A DNA stretch of 64,000 nt from Pseudopyrenochaeta lycopersici (lineage: Eukaryota > Ascomycota > Dothideomycetes > Pleosporales > Pseudopyrenochaetaceae), in assembly GCA_003313425.1 (NCBI GenBank), contig NHZP01000001.1:2170001-2234000 (forward strand), given 5' to 3'. How positions within the stretch are numbered: position 1 is the first letter of the stretch; each line of letters starts with the position of its first letter. Both the position numbers and the translations under genes were made by a program. The notes below the pieces were generated by a model. It was given only the letters and a program-made list of their open reading frames with translations, did not search any database and was not told where the DNA came from. This document shows positions 54,540 to 64,000 of the stretch, piece after piece.

Positions 54540-57500
54540 CTATGATTCTTGACCAGAGTCCGAAAAGTACCTCTCTTTCATCAAATATCCGGTTCGTCGG
54601 ACTTCTTCATTTTCGCAGCCCGTCCAAGTACCCACCATCTCGCCCAGCCGCTGTCTCAATGCTTTATCCACGTCATTGAGCTCTCCTGCAATCTCAAGAA
54701 GATAACTCGCAATTTCCACTCTTAATAGCTCCGGTGTAGTCACCCAGCTGAGCCTTGTCTTTGTAATATCGCCCAAATAGATAGCAATCAACACTCGAAT
54801 GTCCACAAGTGCGTCATCGAGTGGATCATGGGTGTCGTAGTACATTCCCCACCTGCCAACCTTTGTGGGAGAGAATGGATCAATGGCAAGATACTTTTTC
54901 AATTGCTCCAATTTCTTGTGGTATAAAGAAAGACTGATTTTATCGATGATAGTTGATAACTCAGCTGCGAACGCCCGACATTTCTTTTCGCGGTCAGAGT
55001 CTTTGTCATCGAGGTTCGGCAACGGACATTTAAGAAGCATGAGTCGCCATGCAAAGGTATCGGGCAAAATGGCCGGTTTGCGATTCGGATCGCGCTTCCA
55101 TTCAGGCGTTCGGATGGTGTTGACGTAAGTGATCATTGCGTCTACGACAGCCGCACCGTGGGGCTGCCACCATGATTTGGTCAAGTGATTACCACTCAAG
55201 ATATCCTGCACTAGATGGTCTGTTAAATTGGTATAGGACAGGGTGTCATTCCATAGTACTGCGGTAAAGAGTTTAAGGAACTGTTCTTGGACTATCTTGG
55301 GTGTGATGCCGGCATTTTCAGAAGCTTTGGTGTCGATTTCGAGCAGTGAGAGCAAGTTGAACGTTGCGACATCATTCAAAATATCGATGCCTCTTCCATA
55401 GAAATGCAGCCATGTCCGTACTTCGCTTTGGGATTTCAATAAAGGATCCCCACGCAAGTTCTTGTTTAGAGCTCGAAGAGGCGCTGGAGATGCAATGTTG
55501 AAAGTGGTGTATTCCACATACTGTTCCAACAAAGTCCTAGGTAGATACCGGACTCTTTCGGTATCTGCGGACAAGATCAACTGGGAGACTTCGGCATTTC
55601 GTGGGAGTTGAGGGATTTGAAGCCCCTCCTGTGCCGCCTCGTCAAACCCATGTTTGCGTAGAAACAATGCTACCCATCTAGTCGTTTGTTGTTGCAGTCT
55701 GTTCACAATCGGGAGGATAATTCGCTCTATATATGGCTTTAAAGTCTTTTCGTCACTTGGAGCATGCCTATAATGCATGATCAGGGTAGCAAGTACGGGC
55801 GACGAGGATCCTATGTCATTCTCCAAGCTCTCTTGTATATCAGGAACTGTGCGAGCCTCATCATGATGTTCCCAGTCCTTTTCGGTAACTAGATTGCGCT
55901 CATTTAAGCCTCCAGCCAAGGGTATGATAGACTCCAGAATGGCAAGCACATCTTCCGAGCGCTCGGGCGAACAATGTTGTAGCTTGCTTAGAAGACTCTT
56001 AACGATGTTCAGTCGTACGTCAACGTGTAACGCTTTACGAGAAAGGCTCGACAAAATAGAGAAAGCATAATCTTCGCCGATGAAGTCTGCGCCATCAAGC
56101 AGCTGTGCAAGTAACTTGATCGTGGTGACTTTGACAAACGGTTTGTCTGGAGAATTCTCATCACCCCCGGCTAATCTCGAACTTGAGGGACTTGATCGAG
56201 ATTCACCATCCTCACCCGGAGTCGCTTCAAATGTTTCTTCCTGTGGCTGCAGTTTGTGGAGAATCTGATACGCAAACATTCCGATAACATCACGAGCCTC
56301 GCTTGCCGAAAGCCTGCGCAGGAAGGTAGATTTGAGTAGTTGTCGATGCCACGAGCTGGCCTCTGTCTTCTCAAGAATGACTCTGATGGCGATTTCTGCT
56401 GCAAGAAAAGGCCTGTCGCTCTCTCCAAGGCGCATAATCAGAAGAAATGTAACTGCCTGAAGAGTCGCATACGTGCTTGTTTTCGGATCTGAAGCGTCAA
56501 GTGCGCTAATGACATTTGATGCAACCTGCCATATCAAAATTGGAGGGATGTCATTGAGACGACCGCGAATATTTTCCACCGCTGTGAGAGGATCCAAGGC
56601 TTCGCTTGTGAGGAATTCTTCATCAAGGTAAAGGCTTGGGTAACGATGATCACCTGTAGCATCTAGATGACCAGAACTGGGAAATGCCGACTCCATAAGA
56701 CGTTTGCTGGTGGACCTGAATTTCGTGTCAAGATAAAGTAACGCGGCCAGGACTCCAGCCTCGCCAAACTTGCGAGAGGAGTCCCATATCATGTTAGTAT
56801 CAGATTCCTGAGCTGGAATTATGGGTTTCGGTACAGAAAGCTTTTGTGGGTATGTAGCATTCCAGTAAGTTTGCTCGGGTACGGCTAGACAGAGGTCGAT
56901 ATATGTCGACATCTCTAGTTCCCGAGCAGGCACTTTTGGCGGTCTAGTGGCAAATGGATTCCATTCTAATAGGCCCATTGGATCGTCGAACTCAGGAATC
57001 AAAGGCCATTCCTCGTACTCTAAAGAAATGTATCTCTTTGGTGGCCACCTATCAAGATGCGTTGGCTTTCGATTTCGCCAAAAACGGACGGCCTCTTCTA
57101 TACTCATTCTGCCTTGACTTAGCGGTCCTATAGCATATTCCCATGCCTTTATAATGCGTGATTCAACTTCAGTTTGGTCACACGACTTAGGTATGAACAA
57201 TCGTAAAGCAAACTGGTAGCTGTCTACTGACAGCCCAATGGCTTTTTGGGACTCCTCGTCAGTAGGAACAGCTTGAAGAGCTATATCTGGAGACGGGAAT
57301 AATGTGGCTTCGATACGAGATGCTAGATATGGGGCAGAGCTCTTCAGATCTTGTACACCGAGTACCCATGGTGTGGTGAGATGCTGGATCGCCAACCCAC
57401 GTGGGAAGATTGCAGGGAGCGCTGCTGTGGCTGGAAAACGCTTAGGTCGCAACGTACTCCATAAACTATTCCTTGCTTTGGCTAAATTGTCGAAGAAGGC

Positions 57501-59367
57501 CAAGGTAGAGATATCTTCAGGCTCGGAGTCGATCATGGATTGTCCTACACAGCCTAATATCCCTCTAAGACCTTTTGCTCCCAGCTTTTCATAACCCTCC
57601 TGGTTGGCCTTTTCTTCAATAGACATTAGCATTGGGATGGTAGGTTCCCAGAGACTCTTATATAGTTCTTCATCGGATGCGTTCAGAACTTTCTTGAGCT
57701 TGGTTGTAACATCGATCCGCTGTTGAACAGTGAGGTAGAATAGATTGAGAGTACCTTCCCAGTTATTCGGAGAGAAAGAAGGTTCCCGTAAAACTTCACA
57801 TGCTGTTTCAAAAATATCCACAAGGATTGAATTGGCCGTCTCCACACGCTGACGTAAGGCTGGTAAGGAAAGAGAGCTCTCAAGGGGTTCGGGTACACCA
57901 GACAATAAACTTATCACCTCCTTCGGGTACCACCGGGTATATATGTTCGTCAAAGTCAGAGGGTCGCGGATAAAGCGCTTGGTCCACTGGAAGGTCTTTT
58001 GCAGTAGGCTTAGTGACCCGCTTGCTGTCGCGGCAAACAAAACAGACTTTCCATAAAAACCACGGTATTCCGGCTGTGATGCAGATGCAGCTTTGTTCTT
58101 GCGGGTTTCCATGTATGCTGTTGCGAGTTTCTCGGCTTCTTTTTGATTGCCATTTTGACATTGTAGCATAATATGGTACAGATCACAATCTCCATCAGAT
58201 CCTTGGTGGGATGATGCAATGCTAAGAATGGAGTCCGAGTTGCCGAAAATTACAAGACCTTCGTCCCCTCTTGCCGCTCGCAGGCGGCTGAACAAATACA
58301 ACGCGTTTTCACTGCCTAGGTTATTGAGCAGCTCGTGTGTAAGGGCACCCTTGACTTTTTTAAGATCAATATCTACCTCAAGGTCCAAGCCCGCTGATTC
58401 CCAAAAGGCAAGTCGTAGCAGCTGATAACACTTTGATGCTGGAATACGACCCAAGAAATGATCCCAGTTGCTGATCTTGTTCATTGAGGAGGTACCAAAG
58501 TCCTGGTGAGAGAATAATCTTCTAAGATATTTCTCGAATAGATCAGGCTTTCGCGACCAGCACTGTGCAATAAGGTGCCGTATGTCATTGACGCGAGTTG
58601 ACAGTATTTTTCCGGTGGTCGGATGTGCTTCTAAGTATTGCATCATCAGATCTAAAATTTCTTGAATTTTAGACCAGTCTGCCCGCTTTCGAATAGCACG
58701 CTTTAAAAGAGGCCCAACTAGATGTTTACAAAAGAAGTCACCGTCAAGCTCCAATGCGTCCGGTTCGGTTAGTTTGTGTAAAACAGCCAGAGCGAAGTCC
58801 ATTGATGCTGAAAACCTAGAATCAGCCATGGGAGTTGGAGGACAATGTCTAATAAGACCCTTCAACACATCATAATTGAGACCTTTAGACTGGCGACGGC
58901 CAAGACATTGAAGTTGCTCTGCCCTCAGGCTCGTTGGATGATACCGTAACAAGTCTCGTGCCATCGCATCTTGATATGGTTCTTGTAGTCCACACAGTGA
59001 ACGCTGTTCAATGAGCTCTTCCAAGCATGCAGGGAGGAGAAGCCGGTAATGCTTTGCCAATGGTCTCTGATCCTCTGTCTTCACGAACGCTTCAGGAAAA
59101 TCACTCAGCTGTAGTCCCTTGAACAGTGCTGTAATAGTTTCTCGCTTCTCTTGAACCTCTTTCCCTTTTACACAACGGCCAATGACCTTGCAGGCTTTCT
59201 TTACCTCAAGCACTGAGAAATCACTGAAGATTTCCAGAACGCCAGCGGTGCCGCCAACGCCGTCCCAGGTTTCTTTCCATCTCAAAGAACATAAAGAGCT
59301 TCCAAGTTGCTTGATTCCTATTTCTCTAACCGCGATTGATTTTTTCTGTGTCAAAGCCTTTCGGATA
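54540..59367 (-). pseudogene. Main 3' part of a large unrecognised protein gene, cut by a transposon
   Basis: An uninterrupted frame of about 1608 codons continuing from the host side of the insertion (reading IRKALTQKKS) to a TAG at 54540. The protein is predominantly alpha-helical with HEAT/armadillo-like alternation and no catalytic motif I can identify. There is an acidic, Ser/Pro-rich disordered insert around EATPGEDGESRSSPSSS. With the 64 codons at 61494-61684 it would be about 1672 residues. The coding frame shows no other stop or indel, so inactivation (if any) is due to the insertion alone. The first in-frame ATG downstream of the element is at 58964, about 139 codons in, so an N-terminally shortened protein could in principle be made. 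It looks like a conserved large fungal scaffold of unknown function. Confidence 0.75.
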
Positions 59368-59412
59368 CCGAGGCTCACCTCGTAACGCCCGGCCCCTCGT
59401 AACGCCCGCTCC
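59368..59412 (+). repeat. Left terminal inverted repeat, 45 bp
   Basis: Begins ccgaggctcacctcg and is the exact reverse complement of 61447-61491. It contains two direct copies of cctcgtaacgcccg, probably doubled transposase-binding sites. Confidence 0.95.
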
Positions 59413-59456
59413 TCAACAATTGCACGGTTTTTTCAACACCACGTATCTCAACCAAT

Positions 59457-61340
59457 ATGGACCCAGTTATAGATGCGCTTACAGCTATCAACTCCTTAGA
59501 GTCTGGAGAAGATATTAATTACACAAAATTGGCGAATACCTATGGCGTTGACCGTAGAACGATCGCAAGGCGGCACCAGCTCATTTCAACCTCGCGAGAA
59601 GTCAAAGCTCAAAATCAACAAAATCTCCATCCACACCAAGAAAAGGAGCTCATCCAGTACATCATCCAGCTCACTAAGCGAGGCCTGCTACCTAGCAGGG
59701 CTATGATTCGAAACTTTGCGTCTCAAATAGCTAAAAAAGAGATTGGAAAGAACTGGGTTAATCGCTTTGTCAAGCGGCACAGTATCCATCTCATCTCTCA
59801 ATATGCAGTTGGTATGGATAACAGCCGCCACAAGGCTGATTCCTTTAATAAGTATAGCCTCTATTTTAAGCTTTTAGATGATAAGATCAAGTAATATAAG
59901 ATAGAAGCTCAGCATATATATAATATGGATGAAAAGGGGTTCCTATTAGGAGTAATAGGCAGGTTAAAGAGGATATTCAGCAGGACCTTATATGAGCGGG
60001 GGAACTATAGATCCTTCATCCAGGGTGGTAACAGAGAGTGGATTACCTTGATAGCCTGCATCTGCGCGGATGGATCATCTCTGGAGCCTGCCCTGATATT
60101 TCAGTCAGCCTCATGCTCAATCCAGGACAGCTGGCTGCAAGAGTTTGATCCTGAGGATGATCAAGCTCGCTTTACCTCATCTCCCTCAGGATAGACAAAC
60201 AACGATATAGGCCTAGCATGGCTGAAATAGGTGTTTGATCGCAACACCAAGGCAAAAGCTCGATCCTCCTATTGATTACTCATCCTTAATGGCCATGGAT
60301 CTCATGTTTCTATGGATTTTATTAACTATTGCGACTAAAACAAGATCCTCCTAGCTATCTATCCTCCTCACTCAACCCATAGCTTACAGCTACTTAACGT
60401 AAGTATGTTTAAGCCTCTCTCACTCGCGTACTTAGAGGAGATCTCACAGTTCATAGAGAGAAGCCAGGGGCTAGTCTCTATCAGCAAAAGAGACTTCTAT
60501 CCTTTCTTCAAAGCAGCCTGGGCAGCTTCATTTAAAAAGGAGACCATCCTTAAGGCCTTTAAAGCAACTGGCCTATCGCCCTTTAATCCTGAGGTTATCC
60601 TTAAAAAGTTCAACACCAGGCTAGCTATGCAGGGGAATATAAGCGATAGTGAGTCCTCAGAGCTGAGTGCTGAGAATTGGAGGGAGCTAGAGGCGCTAGT
60701 ACGCCACGTTGTCACGCATCGCGAGGATAAAGGGGCTAGAAAGCTCAGCAGGATCTTTCACCACATCTGCACTAAAAAGGCTATCCTTAAGCATGAAGTA
60801 ACAGCTATAAGAGGCGCTCTTATCCATGAGAGGAAGCGCAGGAAGCAGAGCAAGGTCCTCCCATTGCAGCCAGATGAGGACTATCATGGTGGTGCTGTAT
60901 TCTGGTCACCCAAGAAAGTGAAGGAGGCACGTGACCGACAGGAGGCTAGAGCTCGCAAGGAGGAGGAGCAGCAACGTCAAAAGCTTGAAGCAGCTAAGCA
61001 TCGTAAGGAGCAAAAGCAGGCCAAGGCTGAGATGGTTCAAGCAAGGCGAGTAGCTAGGGCTGAGGCTAGGTTACTGAGGCAGAGGGAAAAGGCAGATCGA
61101 GCTGCTGATCAGGCCGCCAGGCGGGCTGCTCGCAAGGCTGCAAAACGACTCAAACAAGCTCTCAAATTGTCCCAAAAAGGAAAAAAGAGCAGCCTTAAAA
61201 CTGCTGCAAAGGCTGTTACTAGAAAAAGGCAGGTTGTGAGGCCTCGCAGTGTTGAGAAGGCCGCAGGTGCAGAATCAGGCCTACCGCCTGTTTTGTCACG
61301 TGGCGGCCGCGAAATCAAAGCTCCTATCAAGTACCAGTAG
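59457..61340 (+). pseudogene. Degenerate pogo/Fot1 transposase
   Basis: One continuous 628-codon frame without indels but with stops at 59892 (TAA), 60192 (TAG), 60228 (TAG), 60273 (TGA) and 60336 (TAA). The N-terminus has a pogo/CENP-B-type helix-turn-helix (DINYTKLANTYGVDRRTIARRH) and a second DNA-binding segment (IGKNWVNRFVKRHSI). The DDE domain keeps the first acid (YNMDEKGF) but the second reads LLILNGHGSH and the third LQLLNVSMF, each with Asn where the family has Asp. All these changes are transitions (C-to-T or G-to-A), several at CpA. The C-terminal third is an intact, highly basic coiled-coil-like tail. The product cannot be catalytic. Confidence 0.88.
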
Positions 61341-61446
61341 CTCTAGATAGCTATTAGCCTTATGAATCGATCCACCAGAAAAAATCGCGATAATAGCTAT
61401 AGTATGAGGCTCAATAGCCTCAAGTTTGTTGATGGGTTTGATGTTC

Positions 61447-61491
61447 GGAGCGGGCGTTACGAGGGGCCGGGCGTTACGAGGTGAGCCTCGG
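61447..61491 (-). repeat. Right terminal inverted repeat, 45 bp
   Basis: Exact reverse complement of the left end, with the same internal 14-bp duplication. Flanked by TA at 61492-61493, as the left end is by TA at 59366-59367. Confidence 0.95.
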
Positions 61492-61493
61492 TA

Positions 61494-61684
61494 ATCGCAG
61501 GGGACTTGGAAATGCCCAGCCATGGCGCAAATACAGACGGTGGAATCAGCCCTCGTTCAATAGCTTCGAGAAGTTCCGCTGTGACCGAATCGTTTATCGA
61601 CTTTTTCTCAAGATTTTTGTAGTAATCCCGTAGCTGAGCAGGTGTCGAACCTCGAATTCGGCGAGTGTCCAGGTTTGCGGTCAT
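61494..61684 (-). pseudogene. 5' part of the transposon-split large gene
   Basis: The first 64 codons from ATG 61684, reading MTANLDTRRIRGS to GISKSPAI. At the insertion site the reading changes abruptly into the transposon end. The host codons on either side (ATT on this side, ATC CGA AAG on the other) join perfectly in frame when the element and one TA are taken out, which proves both pieces belong to one gene. Confidence 0.85.
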
Positions 61685-62159
61685 TTTTGCGGCTGAAACG
61701 TTGTGCTGAGTGAGCAGGAAAATTCGTCAACTGCAGATCAGCAGCTGTAGGATCTATGCCAATCTTGTAGCACAATTTGATATAGCACGTGATTTAGGAA
61801 TGACATAGAGTGTATGAAGGAGGATAGGAGTCTGCAGTGAAGTGCTTTGGGAGAGGGGTTCGCTGATCTCGGTGCACGGACTGCGGCCGTTTCAGCTCGA
61901 TGGTTTCTCAGCTTGCGCCTCGTCGCCAGAGGCACTAAACTATGAGAAAAAGTTCCAAGCGATAGGTAATGATTAATGGTCTTCGCTTGGATTTCCTCAG
62001 TCACATTAGATTGGTTGGATGTTTCGTAGCGGGAGAAGGGTGATAGTTTACGTTCGACGATGCTTTTCGAGTTATTATGATTCAAACTCACCATAACTTA
62101 CATAAACCTGGCATCCAGCTCTCACCAGACCAACTCTATTGTCAGCGATACTCCCAGTT
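61685..62159. other. Divergent spacer, large gene / barrel pseudogene
   Basis: 475 bases presumably holding the original promoter of the transposon-split gene. A minus-strand ORF at 61738-62094 has no motif. Confidence 0.5.
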
Positions 62160-62866
62160 ATGAAAGCAACTACTGAGATAGCGACATACCCCATTGCTCC
62201 TGGAGGCTCGCTAACCAACCCAGCGAATGCATTCTACATTGCTGGCAAGAAGTGTTTTGATGTCGTGAGCATGCAGCCAGGGTTCCAAGAATACCATCTT
62301 GGAACTCAAATCGACAATAAAAATATCCTAGAAGCAGTGATCAGTATGTATATACGGATTAGACTACCTTTACCTTGCTCATAGTTGACACAGGCTGGGA
62401 TAACGTCGAAGCGCACCACGAATGGAGGGCGAGGCCAGAACATGATCCCACGAAAGAATCATTCGCGCCATTTTTTGAAGGTGGGGGTGCTATGTACCAT
62501 GTCAACTTTGAACCCTATGAAGAGTCGATATTGGCCTTCACTGCACCTATTACACGCATCGCACGATTCCATTTCGACGGCCTGGCGCCCGCAACAGCGA
62601 TGACAGACTTCTTGAACATTCATCGGCTACTAAAAAAAGCACGACCTTTGGGATTGCTTGGCTATGCTGCTGGTATGTCCCATGAAGATATCGATTTCGA
62701 GCACTGCTAGGGCAAAGTTGGAGTCATTGTTGCTGGATGGAAGAGTTTAGAGCACCACAAGGAGTATCTAAATATTACGGCTCACGAGGAGAAGTTTCTG
62801 TGTAAATCAGCCAAGAAAGTGGATCTCTACTATGTAAAGTTTGATATGAGAGGGTATTCTCAGTAA
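62160..62866 (+). pseudogene. Dimeric alpha/beta-barrel (ABM/EthD-like) protein with premature stop
   Basis: Two exons (62160-62343 and from 62394; 50-nt intron, donor gtatgt) encode a protein starting MKATTEIATYPIAPGG with a first barrel (CFDVVSMQPGFQEYHLGTQ ... SWDNVEAHHEW) and a second (ITRIARFHFDG ... ). The frame hits TAG at 62708-62710, but the same frame then reads GKVGVIVAGWKSLEHHKEYL and ends at TAA 62864-62866, completing the second barrel. A CAG or TGG codon mutated to TAG is the simplest reading. The truncated product would be 166 residues. The role of such fungal double-barrel proteins is usually unknown, sometimes monooxygenase-like. Confidence 0.65.
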
Positions 62867-62988
62867 GGCCCCAAATAGAGAAAATAGTCTTATACGCCGC
62901 TCAACGCCTTGCTAGTGTCCCAAGAGTATAAGATGTGGAGATACGCAAAAGCAATAACAGTCGAAAGAACCATACGAGAAAAATCAAT

Positions 62989-64000
62989 TCAAACCACGTC
63001 ATTAGTCTCGCGGTTTCCGTTTTTGACGAGTGGTATGTTCTCAAAACCGTTCGTCTCCCAGAAAGGCGTTTCCTTCTTCCTGCTTCCTCTGGTCAGAGCT
63101 GCTGTGAGTCCGCAAGGATCGATGAAGGTCATAAACCACGGCATTTCATCCTTCCATCCAGGACCTCTCAGTTCTGTTCGGCCATCCTGCGCCAGGTAGA
63201 CGTGATAGTCCTCTGGTAGGTAGCGGCGGGGATGACGGAAGTTCCAAAGTACCGTGTTGATGAGCATGAGACTCGCTTCGAAGACCCAAAAGAACCATTC
63301 ATATCTAACAATAGGCGATAGCGACTTTGGGTTCCAGTCAGGGCCTGGATTAAGAGGGGCCCGACTGACACCGAAGTGCTCAATGATGCGATAGACGGTG
63401 CGGACAAGAATCAGAGCCATACTGATATACATAGTCAATAGCGGGCCTTGAACCTTTCGAGATGTTATGCCACTCTTGATACATCTCCGGTGGAATAGGC
63501 CTGCGATGAGGCAGAAAACTGTGATGACTCCAACTTGGATAATAAGCGATGCTTTCATCAAGCCATGCCCAAGATTCACGTACTTCTCGTCGACCTTAGG
63601 GTTGGCGAGATACGAGACGCCAAGCGCATTCATGACTTCAACGATGACGGATATGGTACCGAAGGTGGTCAGAGTACGGCCTGGGTGAAGAGGCGAGAAA
63701 TATGGGACGTAGTATAGGATACGTCCAAGGACATGGTAGTTCGCCAACTCTAGGACTGGACTGTGAGAAGTAAGCATTTGCGTTTGCGCCTAGAGCGAGG
63801 AACACATACGGTGCGCAGTAAATGAAGATTGTACTAGCAATGTATGTGTTGATATTGTCATAATTGAATGCGTCGTAAGAGCGAATTGCAAAACCAACTG
63901 TGAAGAGCAAGGCGCAGAATGGATGGAGTCCAGTAACTTTCCAGGCCTTGTAGTGAATACATTGCCAAGTATGGGCGATAGTTGCAATAAGAAACCCTGC
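62989..64000 (-). CDS. RTA1-family seven-helix membrane protein (partial, runs off right edge)
   Basis: Two visible exons, 64000-63810 (continuing outside) and 63760-62989, with a 49-nt intron (donor gtatgt, acceptor cacag) that joins IYCAP to PVLELANYHVLGRILYYVPY, the RTA1 signature followed by SPLHPGRT. Several hydrophobic helices follow (VIVEVMNALGV, ASLIIQVGVITVFCLIAGLF, GPLLTMYISMALILVRTVYRIIEHF, EWFFWVFEASLMLINTVLW), with the conserved R-x2-Y-R-x2-E segment. The C-terminus is hydrophilic. Family members (Rta1, Rsb1) are plasma-membrane lipid-translocating or stress-resistance proteins. The 5' end and first helices lie beyond the window. Confidence 0.9.

Larger units (their letters stand above)
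59368..61491 (+). mobile_element. pogo/Fot1-type (Tc1-mariner superfamily) DNA transposon
   Basis: A 2124-bp element bounded by perfect 45-bp terminal inverted repeats and a TA dinucleotide on each side, the target-site duplication expected for this superfamily. It contains one transposase reading frame on the plus strand (59457-61340) with five in-frame stops, so the copy is not autonomous. It lies inside the coding sequence of the large gene on the opposite strand. The TIRs are intact and could still be recognised by a functional transposase elsewhere. Confidence 0.95.

Noticed and set aside
59925..61340. Two separate transposon proteins (59925-60194 and 60405-61340)
   Set aside because: They are in the same frame as the N-terminal part and are separated only by point-mutation stops, so they are pieces of one dead transposase.
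62650..62710. An intron (gtatgt ... gctag) removing the TAG in the barrel gene
   Set aside because: The phase would throw the following GKVGVIVAGW segment out of frame.
1..64000. CRISPR arrays, operons or ribosome-binding sites
   Set aside because: The window is eukaryotic; no regularly spaced repeats were seen and genes have their own introns and spacers.

Overview
The window looks like nuclear DNA of a filamentous ascomycete (Pezizomycotina; a Dothideomycete is possible but not shown). The reasons are genes split by short GT-AG introns of about 45-97 nt, Zn2Cys6 transcription factors, an RTA1-family membrane protein, fungal catalase and hemerythrin-HHE proteins, and a pogo/Fot1-type DNA transposon carrying RIP-like C-to-T/G-to-A mutations. 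Genes lie on both strands with spacers of a few hundred bases to about 3.6 kb.

Layout. 0-17 kb: a Zn2Cys6 factor running off the left edge (-), a second, intact Zn2Cys6 factor (+), the cohesin ATPase SMC3 (+) and a polyQ ATF/CREB-type bZIP factor (-), separated by large gene-free blocks. 17-23 kb: on the minus strand a Gfo/Idh/MocA dihydrodiol-dehydrogenase-like enzyme, the WD40 ribosome-assembly protein Sqt1, and a seven-exon 4-coumarate-CoA-ligase-like enzyme ending in the peroxisomal signal SKL. 23.5-26.5 kb: a degenerate AlkB-like 2-oxoglutarate/Fe(II) oxygenase with one in-frame TAG and one frameshift. 26.7-28.1 kb: mitochondrial isovaleryl-CoA dehydrogenase.

28.4-40.6 kb is an apparent aromatic-degradation neighbourhood. 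It contains a carboxymuconolactone-decarboxylase-like protein, an intradiol ring-cleavage dioxygenase divergent from a 7-bladed carboxymuconate-lactonizing enzyme, and a protein fusing EthD-like alpha/beta barrels to a 3-oxoadipate enol-lactonase-like hydrolase. Two SDR oxidoreductases and an NmrA-like reductase follow, with an intron-bearing tRNA-Cys between them. Together these could carry a dihydroxylated or trihydroxylated aromatic ring through cleavage, lactonization and lactone hydrolysis toward 3-oxoadipate. The dioxygenase (SRL), one SDR (SKL) and the nearby CoA ligase (SKL) end in peroxisomal-type tripeptides.

41-54 kb: an F-box-like protein, a secreted DUF8021-like protein, a mitochondrial HHE hemerythrin protein divergent from a fungal catalase, a GST-like protein, a Cys-rich single-pass membrane protein, and a small protein built of repeated Cys-Pro-Val motifs. 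54.5-61.7 kb: a very large (about 1670-codon) unrecognised protein gene whose 5' end is split by a 2124-bp transposon with perfect 45-bp inverted repeats and a TA target duplication. 62-64 kb: a broken dimeric alpha/beta-barrel gene and an RTA1-like transporter running off the right edge.

Intron positions were assigned by eye from splice consensus plus frame and family continuity. Total lengths divisible by three support the multi-exon models.
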